Made by a program: the position numbers and the translations under genes. DNA of 64,000 nucleotides from Crossiella sp. S99.2. Lineage in GTDB: Bacteria > Actinomycetota > Actinomycetes > Mycobacteriales > Pseudonocardiaceae. Of this stretch, positions 43,193 through 51,710 are shown piece after piece. Position 1 is the first letter of the stretch, and every line of letters begins with the position of its first letter. The stretch spans positions 744,001 to 808,000 of the forward strand of contig NZ_JALMDK010000004.1 of the NCBI RefSeq assembly GCF_023094165.1, in the 5' to 3' direction. The notes under the pieces were generated by a model. The model saw only the letters and a list, made by a program, of their open reading frames with translations. It did not search any database and was not told the origin of the DNA.

Positions 43193-46100
43193 TCAGTTGT
43201 CTGGACCGGGTTCGGGAGCGGGGTGCGGTGCCGGGATGTCGGTGTCGATGATGGGGTGCGCGCCGGGCTGGTAGTCGATAACGGGGTCGGCGGTGTGTGC
43301 CTGTTCGGGGTGGCGGGCTGTGGTGAGGGCGCCTTGTCGTTGCAGTGCTTCGGCCTGGCGTACTGGTTCGGGTTGGTGGTCACGTAGGCGTTTCTCGGCG
43401 CGGAGCGCGGCCAGTTCAGTGGCTTCCTCGACGACTCGGGTATGCAGCCTCTGGTGGTGCAGGCGGGCAGAGTTGGCGGTGTCGTGGTCACGTTGGACTG
43501 CGAGTTGGCGTGCGAAGTCGTAGTCGTTTTCCACAGCGTTGGCCATGGTGATGATGCGTCGGTAGTTCGCGGGCGGCCCGAGTTCGGGGGTGAGGTCGGC
43601 GGCTTCCTCGGCACAGGCTTCGGCCATGTGTCGGGCGCGTCGTTCGGTGACGGTGGCTTGAGCGATCGTGCTTTCGGCGCGTGTCCGGGCGTCTCGGCTC
43701 AGGGTGCCGCTGGCACGGTCGTAGAGGGCTTGGGCTCGCTGGCGGGCGGCGTCCTCAGCGAGTGCGGTGTAGTCCTGGTAGCCCTGGTGAAGTTTGAGGG
43801 CGTGCTCGGCTTTGATCGCGCGTTCGCGGTGGTAGGCCAAGTCGACCTCGAGTGCGGTGACCTTCAGGCCGGTGTGCTGGCGGGCCGCGTGGGTGAGTTC
43901 GTCTGCGCGTTCAGCGGCGGCGAGGCGTTCGTTGTCGAGGTGGGTAAGGCTGCGTTCGGTGGCGGTGATGCGGTGGTAGAGCGTGTCCTCGTCGAGACCC
44001 CCGTAGGGCCGCAGTTGCCATGGGGCGTCGTGATCTGTGGTGATCGGTTCGGGTTCTGGCTGCGAGGGCTGGGGTGGTTCGGCAGCTGGTGGCGGGGGTG
44101 TGGTGGCGGCTTCCGGTTGGGGTGTGGCGGTCTCGGGTTCCGGGTGCGGTGCCTCGGCCTCGGGGTGTTGTGGGGCGGAGTCGGGGTGCTGCGCCGGGCT
44201 GGCTTCGGGGTGGGTCTCTGCCTGCTCGGGTTCGGGGGTGGTGGTGGGGTCGGGGAGGGCGGCGAGGTTCTTGGTGAAGACGGCTGTGGTGTAGGCGGAG
44301 GGGTTGTGGGCGTTGAGGACGCGGCCTGGGGCAACGGCGGCGAGTACGTCGCGTACGTCGTCGGGGTCGTAGCCGCGGTCGAGGGCTTGTTCGATGCGGT
44401 AGGCGAGGGCGCCGAAGGCGGGGCCGGTGAGTACGGCGTGGACGGCGTGGTGGGTGCCCCAGACTTCATGGAGGGCTTCGGCGGCGATGTCGCGGCGGTG
44501 AAGTTCGGCGAGGCGGCGTTGCTCGGCCTGGTGTTCGCGTTCGGCTTGGGCGGCGTCGTGGTCGACGAGCCGGTTGAGCAGGTAGGCGGAAAAGCGTGAT
44601 TTGTGGACGATGCTGGGGTCGGCGATCTTGTCGAGGGCGAGTCGGGACAGCAGGTCGTGCAGGTCGAGACCGGCTTGGTGGTGGCGGTCCATGGCCCGGA
44701 CGAGGGCGTCGAAGCTGGTTTCGGCGTACAGGGTGTGCACGAGGTCGGGGTGGTTGGGCCAGGCCTCGTGGAGGAGGTCGGCGGCTTGGTCGCGTGCTTG
44801 TTGGCGTGCCTGTTCGGCTTCGGCTCGTTCGGCGGCGCGGCGGAGATGGCGGACGGCGTCGTCGACGCAGTAGGCCAGAAACGCGGCTTTGTCGCGGACT
44901 CGGGGTGAGGCCAGGGTTTCGATGGGGATTTCGCCGATGACGAGTTCGGTGTCCCAGCCGGCCTCGACGGCTTGGTCCAGGCGGGTGATGAAGCGGTCGA
45001 AGCCGGGTGACTCGGCGAGGTGGGTGATGAGGTCCTGGTGGTGGATCCAGGTGTCGCGGAGCAGGTCGATGACCTCGCGGCGTCGGCGGGCGGCGTTGCG
45101 GTCGGCTTCGGCGCGTTGCCTGGCTTGTTCACGGGCTTGGCGGCGGTCGGGTTCGTCGCGGGTGCGGTAGGCGTGGCTGCCGAGGAGGTGGCCTTCCTCG
45201 TCAGCGAACTCCGGGAGGCGTAGGTCGAGGACGACGGGGCGGTCGTTGCCGTGGGTGGCGGTGCTGCGGGCGTGTGCGGCGAGTTTGGCGATGACCCTGT
45301 GGTCGCGTTCCTCGGGGGTGGGGGTTCCGTAGAGGTAGGTGTCGGTGTCGGTTTCCAGGTCGGAGCGGGCGGCGAAGGCGTGGACGGATCGGAGGTGGCG
45401 GCTGGTGGCGACGTGGAATCCGTTGGCGTCGGCACCGCGGGTGTCGAACAGGACGGTGCCGCCGCCGTCGAAGCCTTCGGGCAGTGTCCAGGTGTCTCGG
45501 ACGGTGAGGCCTTCGGATTTGAACAGGGTCATGGCGTAGGCGAGGTCAACTCCCCCGTTTTCGATGTAGCGGCGGCTGAGGTCGGCGGTTTTGGTCTGGC
45601 GGCCTTCGGGGGTGTCTTGCTGCCATTCGACGCGGAGGGTTCCGGTGTCGCCGATGCCGGTGACGAGGCCGCGGTAGCCGTTGAGGACGGGGTTGCCGGT
45701 GACGTTGATCTGTCCACGGTCGTTGCGGCGCAGCATGATGTGGTCGCCGAGGTGGAAGGTGATGTTGTTGCCGCCGCCGAGGTCGTAGGTGCGGCCTTCG
45801 CCGAGTTCGTCGAGGGTGAGCCGGAGTGCTTGGGCGGCGGCGTTGATGCGGTTGACGGTGTCGTTGTGGGCGGCCAGCATCACCAGGCCGCGCATCTCGG
45901 TGTGGGGGTCGGGGGCGCCTTGGCGTTGGTGGAGCCAGGTGGCGAGCATGGCGGCGGTGGCTTCGTCGCCGGTTTCGGTGACGATGAGGCGTTGGTTGTG
46001 CAGCCATTGGGTGAGGGCTTCGGCGTAGCGGCCGTCGCGCCAGCTGGCGATGGCGGCGCGTTCGTCTTCTTCGATCTGGCGGCGGTTGTCGGAGAGGGTG

Positions 46101-48373
46101 AGGCCGCCGACGATGTCGTGGATGTGGCGGAACAGTGAGCCGATGCCGACGCCGCGGAGTTGTTTGCTGTCCCCGATTTCGATGATTTTGGTGCCGGTTC
46201 GCTGGGCTTCTGTGTAGATGACGGCGCGGTCGCGGTCGTCGGTGAGGTTGGCCTCGTCGATGATGAGCACGTCGATTCCGGTGAGCCCCAGCAGGTCTTC
46301 TGTGGTTACTTCGTGGACGGCGGCGTCGGGGTCGGGGTTGGGGGTGTCGGGTGGGCCGTGGATGCGGTGGAGCCATTGGGCGATGGTCTTGGACGGGATG
46401 CCGGATTCGACTTGCAGGTTGGCGGCGGCCACGGCGGCGGTGGCGGCTCCGGCGATGGTGCAGCCGGCGGCGGTGAAGATGGAGCGGACGACGGCCATGG
46501 TGGTGGTTTTGCCTGTGCCGGGGCCTCCTTCGAGGGCGTCGAGTGCGGTGCCGAGGCCGGTGAGTCGGCGTACGGCGGCGGTTTGTTCGTCGGTGAGGGC
46601 GTGGCCGTGGATGACCTCGGCGGTGTCGAGGGCGAGGTCGACCAGGTCGGTGTCGATGACCAGGTGTGGCAGTGCGGTGGTGGGGTTGTTCTGTGCTGCG
46701 CGCAGGATGGTTTTTTCTGCGGTGAGGACGTCTGTGGTGGTGTAGGTGGCGGTGTTGGCCATGTGGTCGGCGCCGAGGTGGACGTGGTTGCCGCCGGTGG
46801 CGTTGGTGTTGCGGGGCAAGGGGATGAAGCCGGCGTGGGCTAGGACGGCGTCGGTGAGGACTTCGATGTCGTGGGGTGAGCGGGCGCCTTGGCCGAGCTG
46901 ATCGGCGACCCGGGCCAGTGCCTGGGCCCGGGTGAATCGTCGGGCGTTGGCGGTGAGTCCGGTGCTGGGGTGCAGGAGTTGGGCGGCGATCTCGGCGACG
47001 GTGGGAGGGGCTGGGGGCTCGGTGGTGTGGTGGAGGACGCCCTCTATCAGCGTCTGGGGGTCTGAGCCTGCGGCGCGTTCCATGTCTTGCCAGATGTCGC
47101 GCAGTAGCGCGTCGCTGGCGTTGCTGGTGGCGTCTTTGGCTTGGCGGGTGTTCTGTTCGGCGGTGTGGCGTTGGTGCTGGGTGGCTTTGTCTGGGTCGAT
47201 GCCCATGGCGGTGAGGGTGGAGCGGATCTCGGCGCGGCGGCGGGAGAAGCGGTCGAGGGTGGCTTGGGGTACGCCGGCGATTTCCCAGGCGCCGTTGCGG
47301 TGGTTGCGTTCCCAGCGGATGCCGAGTTGTTCGGCGGTGTCGTAGCGGATGAGGGCTTTGGCGATTTCGCCTGCGGCTTTGGCGTGGCGGATGAGGTCGC
47401 GTCCGCCTGCGGCGATGGTGGACCAGCCGCCGTCGGAGCCGCGGGCCATGTTGGCCAGGGTGAGGTGGACGTGCCAGTGGGGATCGCCGACGGTGGCGCC
47501 TTCGACGGGGCGTGCGGCGCGGTGGACCATGGTCCAGCCCAGGTAGCCTTCGGCGGGCAATGTGGTTGCGGTGTGGCCTTTTCCGTGTTTGCCGCGCATG
47601 ACGTAGGCCGTGGTGGATTCCAGCCAGGCGAAGGTTCTGTGGATGGCGCGGAGGTAGATCTCCTCGACGTTCTCGGCGATGTCCTGGGGGGCGAAGGCGA
47701 GCAGGAGGCTGGCGGATTTGGGGATGTGGAAGGTGATGTCGTAGCCGGCGTTGCCGGTGATCACGCGGCGGGGCACGCGTTGTTCGGTGACGGTGCCGTC
47801 CTCGCTGACGACTTCGATGACCTCGAACAGGTTGGCCGCGGCGGTGGCGTAGACGTCTTCGCCCCAGAGGTCGTTGACGTTGAGGTCTGCTAGGTCTGCG
47901 AGGCGGCCGGCGCGGTCGGCGGCGATGAAGGCCCTGTCGCCTTTGGCGGCGACTTCGCGTTCGGCGGTGGTGAACCAGTCGCGGAGGTTCTGGGTGGGCA
48001 GGATCTCGTCGATGTCGACGTCGGCTTCGGCGGCGACGCTGCGGATCGCGCTGACGAGGGGTTTGGCGGGGACTTTCGCGGCGTGGGGGATGCTGCGTTT
48101 GGCTTTGACGAGGATGTCGCCGGTGCGGGGGTGGCGGCCCTCACGGAGGCGGCGTGCGGCGGGGAACTGGTCTTTGGTGAGTTCGGTGTTGGCCTGGATG
48201 CCGACTGTGGCCAGGCCTTTGCCGATCCACATCAGTGGGCGCTCGGTGGCGTCGATGCGGTAGGTGAGCTGGCCGTCGCCGCTGTCGGGGTGGCAGGGGT
48301 GTTTTTGGCCGAGGCGGTACTCCCAGAGGGCGCGGTTCTGCCCGATCGGGGTCACCTGGGCCACGGGGCTCAT
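43193..48373 (-). CDS. MobF-family relaxase with RecD-like helicase and long coiled-coil tail
   Basis: A 1726-codon gene starting ATG after GAAAGGC. The relaxase domain (1-~330) has Tyr candidates near the N-terminus (Y19, Y38), 'GYDITFHIPKSASLL' and the metal-binding His triad HWHVH (299-303). A superfamily I helicase follows with Walker A GGPGTGKTTT (~650) and Walker B 'VLIIDEANLTDD'. From ~1150 to ~1726 the protein is long, charged, Ala/Glu/Gln-rich and helical, with a Pro/Glu/Gln-rich stretch (~1460-1520). It nicks at oriT, stays on the 5' end and unwinds the strand during conjugation. Confidence 0.93.
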   Translation of the reverse strand: MSPVAQVTPIGQNRALWEYRLGQKHPCHPDSGDGQLTYRIDATERPLMWIGKGLATVGIQANTELTKDQFPAARRLREGRHPRTGDILVKAKRSIPHAAKVPAKPLVSAIRSVAAEADVDIDEILPTQNLRDWFTTAEREVAAKGDRAFIAADRAGRLADLADLNVNDLWGEDVYATAAANLFEVIEVVSEDGTVTEQRVPRRVITGNAGYDITFHIPKSASLLLAFAPQDIAENVEEIYLRAIHRTFAWLESTTAYVMRGKHGKGHTATTLPAEGYLGWTMVHRAARPVEGATVGDPHWHVHLTLANMARGSDGGWSTIAAGGRDLIRHAKAAGEIAKALIRYDTAEQLGIRWERNHRNGAWEIAGVPQATLDRFSRRRAEIRSTLTAMGIDPDKATQHQRHTAEQNTRQAKDATSNASDALLRDIWQDMERAAGSDPQTLIEGVLHHTTEPPAPPTVAEIAAQLLHPSTGLTANARRFTRAQALARVADQLGQGARSPHDIEVLTDAVLAHAGFIPLPRNTNATGGNHVHLGADHMANTATYTTTDVLTAEKTILRAAQNNPTTALPHLVIDTDLVDLALDTAEVIHGHALTDEQTAAVRRLTGLGTALDALEGGPGTGKTTTMAVVRSIFTAAGCTIAGAATAAVAAANLQVESGIPSKTIAQWLHRIHGPPDTPNPDPDAAVHEVTTEDLLGLTGIDVLIIDEANLTDDRDRAVIYTEAQRTGTKIIEIGDSKQLRGVGIGSLFRHIHDIVGGLTLSDNRRQIEEDERAAIASWRDGRYAEALTQWLHNQRLIVTETGDEATAAMLATWLHQRQGAPDPHTEMRGLVMLAAHNDTVNRINAAAQALRLTLDELGEGRTYDLGGGNNITFHLGDHIMLRRNDRGQINVTGNPVLNGYRGLVTGIGDTGTLRVEWQQDTPEGRQTKTADLSRRYIENGGVDLAYAMTLFKSEGLTVRDTWTLPEGFDGGGTVLFDTRGADANGFHVATSRHLRSVHAFAARSDLETDTDTYLYGTPTPEERDHRVIAKLAAHARSTATHGNDRPVVLDLRLPEFADEEGHLLGSHAYRTRDEPDRRQAREQARQRAEADRNAARRRREVIDLLRDTWIHHQDLITHLAESPGFDRFITRLDQAVEAGWDTELVIGEIPIETLASPRVRDKAAFLAYCVDDAVRHLRRAAERAEAEQARQQARDQAADLLHEAWPNHPDLVHTLYAETSFDALVRAMDRHHQAGLDLHDLLSRLALDKIADPSIVHKSRFSAYLLNRLVDHDAAQAEREHQAEQRRLAELHRRDIAAEALHEVWGTHHAVHAVLTGPAFGALAYRIEQALDRGYDPDDVRDVLAAVAPGRVLNAHNPSAYTTAVFTKNLAALPDPTTTPEPEQAETHPEASPAQHPDSAPQHPEAEAPHPEPETATPQPEAATTPPPPAAEPPQPSQPEPEPITTDHDAPWQLRPYGGLDEDTLYHRITATERSLTHLDNERLAAAERADELTHAARQHTGLKVTALEVDLAYHRERAIKAEHALKLHQGYQDYTALAEDAARQRAQALYDRASGTLSRDARTRAESTIAQATVTERRARHMAEACAEEAADLTPELGPPANYRRIITMANAVENDYDFARQLAVQRDHDTANSARLHHQRLHTRVVEEATELAALRAEKRLRDHQPEPVRQAEALQRQGALTTARHPEQAHTADPVIDYQPGAHPIIDTDIPAPHPAPEPGPDN

Positions 48374-48405
48374 GCCTTTCGGCTGAGTGACGCTCTAGGG
48401 CGTCT

Positions 48406-48438
48406 TGTGGGCCCACACCCGTATCCCGCGAGGGATAC
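48406..48438. other. Candidate origin of transfer (oriT)
   Basis: Two palindromes lie 33-66 bp upstream of the relaxase start: TGTGGGCCCACA (48406-48417, perfect) and GTATCCC-GCGA-GGGATAC (48421-48438, perfect 7-bp arms). The second is followed by ATAGTGCAAACGGGTG, a single unpaired stretch suited to a nic site. The place between a MobF relaxase gene and a divergent accessory gene is where oriT is usual. The nick itself is not predictable here. Confidence 0.5.
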
Positions 48439-48552
48439 CATAGTGCAAACGGGTGATGGTTGTCATCCATTCAGGTGATGAACGATGAGTGCGGTAGGCA
48501 GAACGGGGCTGGCGGCGGAGCGGTGTCGGCGGTGGGTGAGGTCCGGCAGGCC

Positions 48553-48589
48553 AGGGGTGTGGGGCAGGCTCTTCCTGCCCCACACCCCT
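48553..48589. repeat. 16-bp perfect hairpin in the relaxase/accessory intergenic region
   Basis: AGGGGTGTGGGGCAGG and its exact complement with a CTCTT loop. It lies between two divergent genes, so it is not an ordinary gene-end terminator; it may end a short transcript, or be part of the transfer origin. Confidence 0.6.
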
Positions 48590-48767
48590 ACTGCGGTCCC
48601 TTGGGTGGGTCGGGTGTGTGTGGTGAGTGGCATCGGTGCGTTCCGGGGTGTGGGGGGCTGTGGCGGCGCAGCCGCCTCCGCTCGGTGTTGCCTGGGGCGG
48701 CGGGTGCTGGGCGTGCTTAGGATGGTGGGTGGGTGGGTGTGGGCTGGGTCCCTGGAAGGGGCTGGTC

Positions 48768-49367
48768 GTGCGCGCACGGAAGAGGTCGGCTCGGGAGATT
48801 GCCGCAGCGTTGGCTGCGGAGGAGAAGTCGCTGATTGAGGCGCGGGCCGCCGCGCTGGTGAAGGTGATGGACGCGGCTGAGGCTGTGCACCGCAGCGAGG
48901 TTGCGGCGGATGAGCGGGCGCAGCAGTTGCGGCGGCGGGGCAAGGAGCGCAAGAAGGCGCTGGATGCGCGCGCGCACCAGAGCATCGCTGCGATCCGGGA
49001 GCGGGTGGCCACGGAGAAGTCCAGGCTGGATGCACAGCTGGCTGAGGGCTTGGAGGCTGGGAAGCGGGCGGTGCGGCGGGCGCGGGTGGCTGCGGGTGAG
49101 GCGGTGGCGGCCGCGGTCGCGCTGGAGGGTTCGCAGGATGCTGTGGTGGCGCGGACCGGTGGGGACTCGGTGCGGGTGCTGGCGTGGGTGCGCGCGGCGG
49201 AGCGGGCGGCCGCGGAGGCTGCGCGGCCGGGCGGGGAGGCCGGGTCTGTGGCCGCGCCACAGGCTGAGGTGGCCGAGGGCGGGAATATCGCGGGCGGCGG
49301 GTCAGCCGGGCCAGGCGACGCGGCGGAGGATGTCGGGGCGGTGCAGGAGTCGCGGCCGCGGTGGTGA
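48768..49367 (+). CDS. Coiled-coil mobilisation accessory protein
   Basis: GTG 48768 after GGAAGGGG. The first ~170 residues are an almost unbroken Ala/Arg/Glu helix (EEKSLIEARAAALVKVMDAAEAVHRSEVAADERAQQL...) expected to form a coiled coil, with a Gly/Ala-rich tail. It starts ~400 bp from the relaxase gene and diverges from it across the candidate oriT. Small basic helical proteins in this place often help relaxosome assembly. Confidence 0.6.
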   Translation: MRARKRSAREIAAALAAEEKSLIEARAAALVKVMDAAEAVHRSEVAADERAQQLRRRGKERKKALDARAHQSIAAIRERVATEKSRLDAQLAEGLEAGKRAVRRARVAAGEAVAAAVALEGSQDAVVARTGGDSVRVLAWVRAAERAAAEAARPGGEAGSVAAPQAEVAEGGNIAGGGSAGPGDAAEDVGAVQESRPRW

Positions 49368-49600
49368 GGTGGTGAAGGTCGCGGGCAGGGCTGTACCGCG
49401 TCAGCGGTTCCGCTCGCTTGTGGTGTCCTGGTCGCGGAGCGGGCAGGACTATGTGGACTGTGGCGGGGTCGCGAGCTTGCGAGCGGCCTCGTCTCCGTTG
49501 CCCGTCGGGCGTGCTCGGCGGGGCGGGTGTGGCGAGGGCGGCAGCCCTTGCCACGGGTCGGCGGGCTCGATGCCCGTCGATCCGTGCTCCGCGCTGGGTG

Positions 49601-49634
49601 GCCCCGTTCCCCCGGGGTGTGGGGGGAACGGGGC
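49601..49634. terminator. Bidirectional terminator between convergent genes
   Basis: GCCCCGTTCCCCC and GGGGGAACGGGGC, 13-bp stem, between the accessory gene and the next minus-strand gene. Confidence 0.7.
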
Positions 49635-49647
49635 TGGGGTGGTGTGG

Positions 49648-50499
49648 TTAGAACGGGGGTGGGGTGCAGAGGGTGAGCTTTGCGCGGGCTTTCTCGCGGG
49701 TGGGTCCCCAGCCTGCGCCGATGATGTTGCCGTGCTTGTTGTGGGCTTCGCAGTACCAGGTGCTTGTGCCGGTGGGCTCGCTTTCGCCCCCGTCCTCGCC
49801 TAGGTAGTACTTCAGGTTGTCCTGGAGTTGGAGGTCAAGCCGCCCCCCGGCACGGATGACGTGGTCTGGGTTGAGTGGGGTGCAGTCAACGTGTCGGCAG
49901 TGGTCTTGTTGGGGCCAGGTCCAGTCGTCGGTGGGGATGGTGACAAAGGTTTGGCACTGGGGGCAGGGCACGGGCAGGTGTCCGGCGGTGAGTAGGCGGA
50001 CTGTCAGGTCCTCGCGTTCGACCTGGCTGAGGCCGTACCACTGTTGGGCGGTGGGAAACATGGTGTGGGGGTTGAGGTGCAGGCGAAGCGTTGCGGCGGT
50101 ACGGGGGTGGCGTGCGCGGGTGATGCCGTCTGCGATGGGGTGTCCGTGTTCATCGGAGATGGTGAGTAGGTGGTGCCGGGCGAAGGGGCGGATGGTGCAG
50201 GTCGCGCCGGATTGACACAGAATGTTGATGTCGGTGGCGGTAGAGGTGTCGCGGTCGCCGTATACGTCTTTGACGGTGTGCAGCATGTTGCGGGCCTTGA
50301 TGGTGGTCGCCACTCGGTCGCGGGGGCTCTGAAGGTCGTAGTCGTGGTAGAGGATGCGGCAGGCTGCTTGGATCGCGGAGAGGGTGAGGCGGCCGTTGTT
50401 GTAGAGCGGGGCGGCGGTGGCAACGATGCGGTGTGCCTGGGATGCGGTCAGGGGATAGATCCGAGCGAGGATTGCGACGCTGGCTAGGGTCATGTGCAT
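49648..50499 (-). CDS. Leading-region hypothetical protein with Cys/His cluster
   Basis: ATG 50499 follows AGGAG. 283 residues; an N-terminal helical part ('LTASQAHRIVATAAPLYNNGRLTLSAIQAACRIL'), a beta-rich middle and a putative zinc site 'PCPQCQTFVTI...CRHVDC' (~180-210). The end has 'STWYCEAHNKHGNIIGAGWGPTREKARAKL', resembling small DUF-type dsRBD-like folds. Not recognised. Confidence 0.6.
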   Translation of the reverse strand: MHMTLASVAILARIYPLTASQAHRIVATAAPLYNNGRLTLSAIQAACRILYHDYDLQSPRDRVATTIKARNMLHTVKDVYGDRDTSTATDINILCQSGATCTIRPFARHHLLTISDEHGHPIADGITRARHPRTAATLRLHLNPHTMFPTAQQWYGLSQVEREDLTVRLLTAGHLPVPCPQCQTFVTIPTDDWTWPQQDHCRHVDCTPLNPDHVIRAGGRLDLQLQDNLKYYLGEDGGESEPTGTSTWYCEAHNKHGNIIGAGWGPTREKARAKLTLCTPPPF

Positions 50500-50536
50500 G
50501 GCGTGTGGGCTCCTGGCGTCCGGTTCGGCTGGGGTT

Positions 50537-50564
50537 CCGGTGGCCGCCGTGGGGCGGCCACCGG
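50537..50564. terminator. Hairpin between leading-region genes
   Basis: CCGGTGGCCGCC - GTGG - GGCGGCCACCGG, perfect 12-bp stem, 9 nt after one stop and 38 nt before the next start. Confidence 0.7.
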
Positions 50565-50573
50565 CGGTGTTGG

Positions 50574-51632
50574 TCAGGGACGCGGGAACCGGTTGCGGGC
50601 GGCGATTTTTGCGTCACGTGCCTTGCCGAGAAGGTCGAGTACCAGGGCCTCACGGTCGGGGTTTACGCGTGGTTTGAAGTCGTCGAACAGGATTGCGCTG
50701 GCGGCGTTGACGGCGCGGCGGGTGTAGGTGTTCTTCTGGCGTGCGTCGTAGGCGGCGCGCAGGGCCTTGACGATGCGGTCGTCGTCGATGCCGGGCAGGA
50801 AGTCTCGGACTGCGTTCAGCGCGGCGTCACGGAGATAGACGGTCCAGTTCTCTGCGGTTGCCTCCTTGAGGGCGCGATAGATCAAGCCGTTGTACTTGGG
50901 GCGGGTCTTGGTGTTGTCGCGGTAGTCGGCGAACCACAGGCTTCCGGCGGCGAATACTGAGGCGGCACCGTATTTGCGGTCTTGCTTGTTGTTGCGGGCT
51001 GCGATGAGTCCGGCGGTGATCTCGTGGTCGCTGAGGTTGGGAAAGACGGCGCGGACGGCGGTGAGAACTTCTGGTTTGGCTGGTGTGATGGTGTTGGTTA
51101 CGGGTGTGGTCTCGTCGGTGGTGATGGGCAGGTCGGCTTCACGGATGGGGCGCACGGTGACGGGGGCAGCCTTGGCGGCTGCGGTCTGTGGGCTGGGAAC
51201 AGGTGCCGTGATCAGCAGGCGTGAGGTACGGGTCTTGACGGGGGCTGCATCCAACGTGACGGGGCGGAGTCGGCGCGTCGGGGCGGGCTGTGCGGGGGCG
51301 TGGGTGGGGGTGGGGGTGGGGGTGGGGGTGGGGGTGGGGGTGGGGGTGGGGGTGGGGGTGGTGCGCAGTGCGGAGACGGGGGGGTTCTTGGCCGTGATGC
51401 AGTCGGAGCAGCGGCCCTTGTTTTCGAGGGTGTTGGCTGAGAGGTAGTCGACGATGCACATTTCAATTTTGCATGCGGAGCAGATGCGGTTCGCTCCCAG
51501 CATGACCATGCGGCGCGCGGCGCGATCTTCGTCACCCCAGAGGGTTTCGTCCCGCTCGTAACGGTCACGAAGATCGATGTTGGCACCGTTGACGGTGTAG
51601 ACACGTTCGGCAATGTCCAGCACGTTCGACAT
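50574..51632 (-). CDS. Leading-region zinc-ribbon protein with Thr-Pro repeat
   Basis: ATG 51632 (MSNVLDIAE) after AAGGGAACA. The N-terminal ~85 residues carry CSACKIEMCIVDY...GRCSDC, a likely zinc ribbon. A (TP)n tract of about nine repeats (~90-110) comes from a GGGGGT hexamer array in the DNA. The C-terminal half is two similar helical units ('LTAVRAVFPNLSDHEITAGLIAARNNKQDRKYGAASVF' and 'LNAVRDFLPGIDDDRIVKALRAAYDARQKNTYTRRAVNAASAI'), an internal duplication. No enzyme motif. DNA or RNA binding is likely. Confidence 0.65.
   Translation of the reverse strand: MSNVLDIAERVYTVNGANIDLRDRYERDETLWGDEDRAARRMVMLGANRICSACKIEMCIVDYLSANTLENKGRCSDCITAKNPPVSALRTTPTPTPTPTPTPTPTPTPTHAPAQPAPTRRLRPVTLDAAPVKTRTSRLLITAPVPSPQTAAAKAAPVTVRPIREADLPITTDETTPVTNTITPAKPEVLTAVRAVFPNLSDHEITAGLIAARNNKQDRKYGAASVFAAGSLWFADYRDNTKTRPKYNGLIYRALKEATAENWTVYLRDAALNAVRDFLPGIDDDRIVKALRAAYDARQKNTYTRRAVNAASAILFDDFKPRVNPDREALVLDLLGKARDAKIAARNRFPRP
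51300..51362. repeat. GGGGGT hexanucleotide minisatellite
   Basis: Plus strand shows about nine to ten tandem GGGGGT units. On the coding (minus) strand they give Thr-Pro repeats. The G-rich strand is the predicted transferred strand, so it could form G-quadruplexes there; copy number may slip without frameshift because the unit is two codons. Confidence 0.85.
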
Positions 51633-51710
51633 TGGGATGTTCCCTTGTTTCGATGCGATGTGTTCGGAGGTGATAAGGCTCCGGTGGGGCTTTCCTTGCC
51701 CCGACAACAC

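Noticed and set aside
43864..45435. 523-codon Pro/Thr-rich frame inside the relaxase gene
   Set aside because: Typical antiphase shadow of a GC-rich coding region; composition (Pro, Thr, Ser) is not protein-like.
45251..46843. Gly/Val-rich plus-strand frames opposite the relaxase helicase
   Set aside because: Complement shadow of a confirmed gene with Walker motifs on the minus strand.
51300..51362. GGGGGT array as a CRISPR-like repeat
   Set aside because: Simple hexamer tandem repeat without spacers.
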